A stretch of 64,000 bases of DNA from assembly GCA_947172415.1 (NCBI GenBank), contig OX359190.1, positions 3,906,001 to 3,970,000 of the forward strand. Direction: 5' to 3'. Shown here piece by piece: positions 57,941 through 64,000 of this stretch; position 1 is the stretch's first letter; each line of letters opens with the position of its first letter. The position numbers and the translations under genes are program-made. The DNA comes from Chondrosia reniformis (lineage: Eukaryota; Porifera; Demospongiae; Chondrillida; Chondrillidae). The notes beneath the pieces are model-generated. The model worked only from the letters and a program-made list of their open reading frames with translations, ran no database searches and was not told the origin of the DNA.

Positions 57941-60383
57941 GTGCTTGGTCTACATTCAACATTTCAATTCGCTTTTCAAGGCTGAGTTCATCAGCACAAT
58001 TTGCTTGCAACTCCTGCACATCATTCATAGCTGCTGTTGCTTCCCCAACCAGTTGGGGTCCATTGCTACAGTCTTCTTTCTCATTGATGACCTTTGCCTC
58101 ATCTTGTCTAGCTTCATTTATCTCCTTCACTTTGGCATGTACTTTCAACATCTGCTGCAATCTGTCATGATGCTTGTACATGCTAGAGTTGGCCTCTATC
58201 AAGTGATTAAAGGCTTCTTCAGCAGTTTCATTTTCTGCAAGCAGAGTACCTTCATTTCTGAAAGGCACAAACAACAACAACATGGAGTAGAAGTAATCTT
58301 CTCTCTGATTCTCTTTATTAGGATCAAAGAGCCTGTGATTAGGGAGGCATGGCTTCACAAATCTGCGATACTTGCGCTGTCCTGAATTGTTGTCTCTGCA
58401 CTTTGCATAGTCTTTGACAAAATCATAAAGGCAAACCTCCTCCATTTCTTCTGGCCTTTGTGGGTAGTATGTGTCAATAAGACTCTCTTCAAAGATATCA
58501 GTTGAATTTGGATCATTTTTTCCAAGCTCCTGCAGCTTGCTGTGATCCTTCAACCTGCGTTTCCTTTTGTGTGTAAAGGTCGCATCAATCCACTGGATTG
58601 TATCTGACTTTTCACACAAGTGATCACCAAGCAGCAGGTCACTTGCCTCATAGAGTCCACACTCTCGAGAACGTAAACTTCGGATACCAAAGCTCCAAAG
58701 TCGACTGTACACGCTCTTGTTGGAGCCAATTTCCTGCCAGAGATCCTGCATGTTGCTTCTTTCTGCCTTTGTCACATACCCAGTCACATAATGAGCAAGG
58801 GCTAGTGATGACTCAGCAATGAATTGTATATCCATGTTTGCCTTCCACAACAACAGTAAAAGAGGATTGTAATCATTCACTCGTGTCTCCTGTTCTGCTC
58901 GTGGAAGGTGGTATATTTTTTTCCTTGACTTGAGGCAATCCTCGACACTGTTCAATGAACTTGTGTCAGTAACTTCGCGTGGAAATCCAAACTTGCATCT
59001 GGTCACAAATGCTCCGTGGTACTTTGCCTTTCGCTTGCAGTAATTGATGCATTTATGCATCTGGTACCTAGTGACCAGCCTGTGCAAATCTGGATTGGTC
59101 TCCACTTCTGGTATTCTACAAGTGATTCTTTGTTCAATCCAATCTAGCACTAGTTTTGGCTGATCCTTGCCAATTACAGGTGCACCTTGTAACCAAAGGA
59201 CAACATGATAGTGAGGTGCACCTCGTGTCTGATATTCCTTCTTGAAGAAATAATGTTCTACCTTACCAAGAACCTGTCCCTTCAGTATGACAGTATTGAA
59301 TATTGCATGGAATTTTAGAGAAAACTTTCTCGATACTGATATGGGATCTTCACAGCACAGCTTTCCAACTGGATAGTTCTCAGGTACCTGATTCACCTTC
59401 TTCAGGTAATTTTCAATTTCTGGAGACTCATATTCAGCACAACTGAAGGTGAGAAATAGGGTAGGAGTACCCCACTCTCGAAGCATGCAACGCAGTTCAC
59501 TGGACCTCAAGTACCAGTACTGCTTTGTTCCTCTGATGGACTGGAATATTGTTGACACATTTGCTTCAACAGATTCATCAGAGTGTGACACCTTGTCTAG
59601 AAACAGCTGAACAGACATTCTTTGCTGTTGTGTTCTTTTCATCACATTGTATACCCCTGCAGAGAGCTGCCGTAATTCTTTCTGCCACAGGAGAAAGAAT
59701 ACATACTGAGGGTCCTTTCGGAACCTAGAATCCTTATTAAGCAGCCTAGATTTGGCATACTCACTGGAGGAGATTTTCACATCACGTGTGTGAAACTCAC
59801 CAAACCTACCACTTGGAAATAGATGAGGAAAGCACATAACATCCAGGAATTTCTGGCGATTATTCAGTGCATCCTCCTTTATACTAAGCAGTTTATATTG
59901 TTCAATATCAGAAAGTGTAGACTGCTTTTGATTCAGTGTACGAATCGTATACGACTGAAAGCTGGAAACATCTTCCTTGCTAGCCTTCACCAACATGGTA
60001 CTGGTTGCACTGTCTGCAGATTCAATGACTTGTTTTGCAACATTATCAATGCTTGTGTCATCAACATCTTTGTAAAGCCAATTAATTTCCCTTAGCTTCT
60101 GAATGGCAGCCTTGACAGTATTCACGTCGACTATGCTGCGCCAAATGACCTTCTTTTCTGAAGGTATTCCATTGACCATGATGTACAATTCAGGGTCTGG
60201 TAATGGCACGTGTGGGTCTATGTCACCTCTCTGTGAGAGTGAATAATTACCTGGGTTTACATCACCTAATGTTTCCAACGTCTTTTTCAAAGGTAGAGGA
60301 AGAAAAAACATGGTTCCCTTACAAGCCTTTAGCGAATTATAAAGAGGCACTTTAGCTGTGTATGTGCCTAATCGTACAATTGT
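57930..60383 (-). CDS. Helitron Rep (HUH/Y2 rolling-circle nuclease)
   Basis: About 806 residues from the first GTG (60350), but the frame is open back to a TAG at 60384-60386 and continues the upstream ORF in the same frame (AKAF|TIVRLGTY). Helitron-like N domain at about 165-310 (FPHLFPSGRFGEF, RGTKQYW, TLFLTFSCAEY). HUH motif GAPHYHVVLW (His380, His382). Zinc-binding cluster MHKCINYC...C at 431-455. Paired tyrosines HYVTGYVTKAE (Tyr521 and Tyr525). All catalytic residues for nicking and covalent attachment are present. The C-terminal part (linker with YFYSMLLLFVPF, then Glu-rich helices) leads to the helicase, reached through a one-base frameshift at the end. It initiates transposition by nicking the element ends. 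Confidence 0.9.
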   Translation of the reverse strand, partial: TIVRLGTYTAKVPLYNSLKACKGTMFFLPLPLKKTLETLGDVNPGNYSLSQRGDIDPHVPLPDPELYIMVNGIPSEKKVIWRSIVDVNTVKAAIQKLREINWLYKDVDDTSIDNVAKQVIESADSATSTMLVKASKEDVSSFQSYTIRTLNQKQSTLSDIEQYKLLSIKEDALNNRQKFLDVMCFPHLFPSGRFGEFHTRDVKISSSEYAKSRLLNKDSRFRKDPQYVFFLLWQKELRQLSAGVYNVMKRTQQQRMSVQLFLDKVSHSDESVEANVSTIFQSIRGTKQYWYLRSSELRCMLREWGTPTLFLTFSCAEYESPEIENYLKKVNQVPENYPVGKLCCEDPISVSRKFSLKFHAIFNTVILKGQVLGKVEHYFFKKEYQTRGAPHYHVVLWLQGAPVIGKDQPKLVLDWIEQRITCRIPEVETNPDLHRLVTRYQMHKCINYCKRKAKYHGAFVTRCKFGFPREVTDTSSLNSVEDCLKSRKKIYHLPRAEQETRVNDYNPLLLLLWKANMDIQFIAESSLALAHYVTGYVTKAERSNMQDLWQEIGSNKSVYSRLWSFGIRSLRSRECGLYEASDLLLGDHLCEKSDTIQWIDATFTHKRKRRLKDHSKLQELGKNDPNSTDIFEESLIDTYYPQRPEEMEEVCLYDFVKDYAKCRDNNSGQRKYRRFVKPCLPNHRLFDPNKENQREDYFYSMLLLFVPFRNEGTLLAENETAEEAFNHLIEANSSMYKHHDRLQQMLKVHAKVKEINEARQDEAKVINEKEDCSNGPQLVGEATAAMNDVQELQANCADELSLEKRIEMLNVDQARVF

Positions 60384-62990
60384 CTAAAATGCTTTTGCTC
60401 GTTGTATAAGCTGTCTGCTCAAAGCATCCAAGTTAGATAGTTCTGCAGGCAAAGACTCAGTCATCAAACCATTCAGAATACAGCGTGAAGGTATCTTATT
60501 GTCATTAAGAATTGGCCTGCAGTATTGGCACACGTACATGGAGTAAATGTCAGCTTCGCTGTCCTGCTGGCATATGTGCTGCTTTAATTGTTGCCAGACT
60601 TTTGTTACAAATTTTGAGTCACTATTCTTCATGCTTGTGACACTCTTTCTTTGGTGCAAACGTTCACAACAACAGCATGCATACTCTGGGTCATCACTCA
60701 CCTCCTTGTCAAGTTTAGTAATCAGGGTAGCATGCTTAACTTCAAGGAAGGGTTCCAGATTTGGAAGACCGGCTGCCAAATTCTCTTGACGTGATTCACA
60801 CTCACTCTGACATAGCTCCTCACAGTGACTGATGCCAGCAGCCTCCATTAGTTGATCAAAATCAACTAAATGGAGTGCCATATCAATGGTATAAATTTGA
60901 CGATGGTGATTTCTTGCAGAATATAGCAAGACCAGAAACCTTCGCAACTGTGGGTAGTGAGTGGCAGCAGCTCTAAGTGTTTTAAGCAGACTATTGCACA
61001 TTCCAATAGCACATGGAAGTGGGTGACCTAGCAGCTCATGGAACTGCTCTTGCTCATCTGCTTTACTGTCAAATTTAGTTACAAAGGACTGATCTGTGTG
61101 GTGTCCATGCTGACAGCCCTTGTCCATGAACTCGAGTGTTTTTCTGAGCTCTTGCATGGGTGTCTTGAACAGTTCCTTTGCTGCAACAATGGAACTGAGC
61201 TCTTTATTTGTGGGTAGCTTGCACTCTTCTGTGCACTTCCACTTTTTTGGGCGCATTGTATTCTTTTCTCGGTCACCAACTTCCTCAGCAATGCAACACC
61301 TTCCATACTCATCTACTGGTATGGCAGTGTCTCGCTTGGTGGGTATATAGGTAGAGTCATAAAAGAATGGCTCAGACGAAGCAGTATGCCATCTTTCTCC
61401 CAAATTTAATATTGACAGTTCAAAGGAATTTACCATCCGAACACACTTGAGCAACTGTCCCACTCTCTCTCTGCGCTTCTTGAAGACCCTGTCAAGTAAT
61501 CTTTGTGCAGTGATTCTACATACTGTTTTTGTAAAGACACGTTTTGACATTTTCTTTGCAATGCTTTCATGACTTTGTTTAAAGCCTTTTCGTAAAAGCA
61601 GTCTCAAGGAAGGCTTTGAAAATAGCTTCTTCTGTAACTCTACTGTATACTGGTGTCTAGCATATGCCTTTGGTTCATTCAGGGCATATTTACCTCTCCG
61701 GTAAAGGTTCATATGCTCCCTTTTCTGTTCATAATTTACCTTTGATGCAGCTATTTTTACCCATCTTTTTTTAGTATAGTTTGCTCTTGAGGCTGCTTTT
61801 ACCACACTTGATTTACATTTATAGCTCAATCTAAAGGCAGCTTTCATGGATTCAGTATTACTATTGTATTTTGCCATAGAAGCAGCCCGCTTGGCTTCAG
61901 GATTGGCAGAGTACCTCATTTTAGCAGCAGCCTTCTTGGCTTTAGGATTGGCAAAATAGATCACTTTAGAGGCGGCCTTCTTGGGTTCAGGATTAGCAGA
62001 ATACTTTGCTCTCGAGGCAGCCCGCTTGGCTTCTGGATTCTCTGCATAATCCAGCTTTCGCTTTTCCAAAATTTCGTCTCTTTGCAACAGATAATTTTGT
62101 TTTTTGGCCTGTTTCCTAAGCCATTCCTTTGAAGGACCTGGGTTTGATTCTATGTCTCCTCCAAGGAGCAATAACAAACTAAACACTTTAGCTAAAGTGT
62201 AGTTATGCTTACAATAGCGTCTTCTGTGAAGTAGCAACTGCAGTGTGCATCTAAACCAGTGCTGCCTCTGGCAAGTGAACGTACGCATACCATTATCAAT
62301 GGTACTTAAAATAAATGCATAATTCTTCAATGTTCTACCATCAAAGTGCTGAAATATAGCAGTATAATGGCTATGACTAGTTCTATATGCAGCAGTCACA
62401 GCAATGCTTACATAATCATTCTGCACTGCTGCAACATACTCTGGTATATCTCCAAGAATATCACAAGCACTGCATCTATGGGCCTTATGGTCACATTCCC
62501 TAAGACTAAGATCCCATGTATAGTCCCAACAATAGGACCAATTGCCCCAGCCACAGGGCCTGTCCCAGCCGCAGGACCAACTGTCCCAGCTGCAGGACAT
62601 AGTGCCCCAGCAACAGGGCTGGTCCCAGCTGCAGGACATAGTGCCCCAGCAACAGGGCTGGTCCCAGCTGCAGGACCGATTCAAATTCAATAATTCATCA
62701 ATGAAATAGTCATATGTAACTATATAAGGTATATATAGTGTCATTTCTTCAACTCCATGAGCAGGAACTACTCTGTCGTGTTCTATATCCAATTCAGCAG
62801 GTGGATTCCAGCAGAAAATGGGCTGCTTCAGATAACTGTAACCCTGATCAAAAGACAGAAGTATAGCTAACAGACATGCCAGTAACCACAACAAACATCC
62901 ATGATGCACAAAACCATGTGTATGAATTTCAAACAACTTATCTGAACTTTGATCCATATGTATGGTAGTTTTCCGTTCTCTTGTCTTCAT
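60384..62990 (-). CDS. Helitron N-terminal polyprotein: hydrophobic leader, W/C repeats, 2A, basic repeats
   Basis: 868 residues. At 31-46 a hydrophobic run (CLLWLLACLLAILL) could be a signal anchor. Residues about 106-160 are Trp/Cys repeats (SCSWDQPCCWGTM) from a DNA minisatellite. At 266-286 comes a 2A segment ending GGDIESNPGP. From about 320 there are roughly 14-residue basic repeats (SANPEAKRAASRAKY). The C-terminal 450 residues contain Cys/His pairs (YACCCCERLH, YVCQYCRPIL) of the kind found before Rep in Helitrons. The frame ends at TAG (60384-60386), where related Helitrons typically read Gln after AKAF, and continues directly into Rep. It is thus probably one long polyprotein with a nonsense change. 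If 2A works, residues 1-285 would be released from the replication proteins. Confidence 0.8.
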   Translation of the reverse strand: MKTRERKTTIHMDQSSDKLFEIHTHGFVHHGCLLWLLACLLAILLSFDQGYSYLKQPIFCWNPPAELDIEHDRVVPAHGVEEMTLYIPYIVTYDYFIDELLNLNRSCSWDQPCCWGTMSCSWDQPCCWGTMSCSWDSWSCGWDRPCGWGNWSYCWDYTWDLSLRECDHKAHRCSACDILGDIPEYVAAVQNDYVSIAVTAAYRTSHSHYTAIFQHFDGRTLKNYAFILSTIDNGMRTFTCQRQHWFRCTLQLLLHRRRYCKHNYTLAKVFSLLLLLGGDIESNPGPSKEWLRKQAKKQNYLLQRDEILEKRKLDYAENPEAKRAASRAKYSANPEPKKAASKVIYFANPKAKKAAAKMRYSANPEAKRAASMAKYNSNTESMKAAFRLSYKCKSSVVKAASRANYTKKRWVKIAASKVNYEQKREHMNLYRRGKYALNEPKAYARHQYTVELQKKLFSKPSLRLLLRKGFKQSHESIAKKMSKRVFTKTVCRITAQRLLDRVFKKRRERVGQLLKCVRMVNSFELSILNLGERWHTASSEPFFYDSTYIPTKRDTAIPVDEYGRCCIAEEVGDREKNTMRPKKWKCTEECKLPTNKELSSIVAAKELFKTPMQELRKTLEFMDKGCQHGHHTDQSFVTKFDSKADEQEQFHELLGHPLPCAIGMCNSLLKTLRAAATHYPQLRRFLVLLYSARNHHRQIYTIDMALHLVDFDQLMEAAGISHCEELCQSECESRQENLAAGLPNLEPFLEVKHATLITKLDKEVSDDPEYACCCCERLHQRKSVTSMKNSDSKFVTKVWQQLKQHICQQDSEADIYSMYVCQYCRPILNDNKIPSRCILNGLMTESLPAELSNLDALSRQLIQRAKAF
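62133..62195 (-). other. 2A-like ribosome-skipping motif (intact consensus)
   Basis: A hydrophobic helix ending LLLLLGGDIESNPGP, matching D-[VI]-E-x-N-P-G-P. The predicted break lies between Gly285 and Pro286 of the ORF. Confidence 0.8.
62540..62690. repeat. GC-rich minisatellite coding for Trp/Cys repeats
   Basis: A unit of about 39 bases (ggtcccagctgcaggacata plus gtgccccagcaacagggct) repeats twice nearly perfectly, with degenerate copies on one side. The length is a multiple of three, so the ORF is kept. Confidence 0.85.
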
Positions 62991-63550
62991 ATTTCCATAT
63001 TTCTTGGCCTGAATTTCATAAACATGTTATATAATCAACATTAATTAAACATCATATAACATTTAAATAATTAAAAATTAATATTAGACTGTGTCCATGC
63101 CCCGACAGAAGGTTTACCTTAGGAATTGTTTTGCGGCTGCTGTTCTTCAGAAGAGCAGTTACCCAGCGTTGCACTCTCTGTATAAATAAGGAAGGTGTAC
63201 ACACATGAATATTATACTGAGAAAGCATATATATTCAGGCAATGTTGTTAATATACATGTCAACATTACAAAGACATATGCACTCAATACGGTGGCCATA
63301 TATAGGACACAGGACTGACACACCCTTTCATTATTATTGGTAACATCATTATTATTATGACATCAGGGATGTTATTGCACCCTTTTACTTAAAGTTTACA
63401 CATACATGCAGGGTGGAATTTGTAAAACAATAAAGAGCAATGCATAAGAGCAATAAACATGACATATACATTAAACTAAATCCTTAGCTTTTCATAAGTG
63501 TAGATCAAAAGGTAATATTAAATGCTATAACCTTTAATTTAGTGTATAGA
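62991..63550. other. Helitron 5' flank, no gene seen
   Basis: AT-rich. A tataaata box occurs at about 63181 on the plus strand. The exact 5' terminus of the Helitron was not identified. Confidence 0.35.
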
Positions 63551-63552
63551 TC

Positions 63553-64000
63553 AAAAGTAGCGTATTTAAGTTAGCATGAGTGTTTATGTAAGTGTAAATC
63601 GAAAGGGTGTATAATTATGAAGTTATTGATCGTTTATTAAACTATAGATGTAATGATATTTTAATCATTAGGCGTGAGGTTTAAGTGAGAGCTGTACTGC
63701 AACGTAAAAGTAGCGTATTTAAGTTAGCATAAGTGTTTTGTAAGTATAAATCGAAAGGCTGTATGATTATGAAGTTATTGATCGTTTATTAAACTATAGA
63801 TGTAATGATATTTTAATCATAGGCGTGAGGTTTAAGTGAGAGCTGTACTGCAACGCAAAAGTAGCGTATTTAAGTTAGCATAAGTGTTTTGTAAGTATAA
63901 ATCGAAAGGCTGTATGATTATGAAGTTATTGATCGTTTATTAAACTATAGATGTAATGATATTTTAATCATAGGCGTGAGGTTTAAGTGAGAGCTGTACT
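63553..64000. repeat. Tandem satellite, unit about 150 bp, running off the window
   Basis: Units start aaaagtagcgtatttaagtt at 63553, 63708 and 63857. The second and third are nearly identical; the first is slightly diverged. Confidence 0.9.

Noticed and set aside
60250..60270. LGDVNPG in the Rep ORF as another 2A
   Set aside because: It lacks the Glu-x-Asn-Pro-Gly-Pro arrangement and the preceding hydrophobic helix.

Overview
The window looks like a repeat-rich stretch of an AT-rich invertebrate animal genome. Spliceosomal introns with GT...AG borders, DIRS-type and Penelope-like retroelements, Helitrons with an OTU protease, a THAP-domain transposase and a RAG1-N-terminus-like transposase all point to a metazoan. 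A demosponge is my best guess, by inference only. Nearly every recognisable coding block belongs to a transposable element, most are damaged, and many are nested. No clear host housekeeping gene is visible, and I found no rRNA, tRNA or CRISPR array by eye.

Layout. 0-4.4 kb: a short hairpin-ended element, a foldback MITE and a 2.3 kb foldback element with CAGTG termini. 5.0-7.25 kb: broken, intron-containing Tc1/mariner-type transposase (+). 9.2-9.75 kb: five small phase-matched exons of an unknown acidic protein (-). 10.4-14.9 kb: a 13-exon transposase-like gene (-) whose N-terminus resembles the RAG1 zinc-binding and RING region (N-RAG-TP-like). 17.7-19.4 kb: 5'-truncated non-LTR retrotransposon with a restriction-like endonuclease, bounded on both sides by TTA microsatellite. 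19.5-29.4 kb: Russian-doll nest in which a hairpin-ended element is split by a 9.6 kb CAGTG foldback element, itself split by a roughly 6.1 kb DIRS/Ngaro-like retroelement (gag with an intron, RT-RNase H, tyrosine recombinase). 29.6-30.9 kb: four tandem copies of a roughly 320 bp repeat. 31.4-34.5 kb: 3' half of a Helitron (helicase + OTU). 38.4-42.1 kb: 5' half of a related Helitron (2A peptide, DUF6570-like region, Rep). 43.3-47.9 kb: deleted Helitron carrying two MITE insertions, then a Penelope-like RT with terminal-repeat fragments. 47.9-50 kb: truncated THAP-domain transposase (-). 51.1-53.1 kb: internally deleted Helitron with a Penelope fragment in its Walker A motif. 54.1-63 kb: nearly complete Helitron on the minus strand. 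63.5-64 kb: start of a roughly 150 bp satellite.

How the parts work together. Each Helitron combines a HUH/Y2 Rep nuclease with a PIF1-like helicase for rolling-circle transposition, plus an OTU cysteine protease. In three Helitron copies the Rep-side ORF starts with a homologous segment ending in a 2A-type motif (ExNPGP), which would make the ribosome release an N-terminal peptide. The Penelope fragments carry short hammerhead-ribozyme cores. Because several insertions sit in one copy of a duplicated sequence and not in another, empty and filled sites can be compared directly inside the window.
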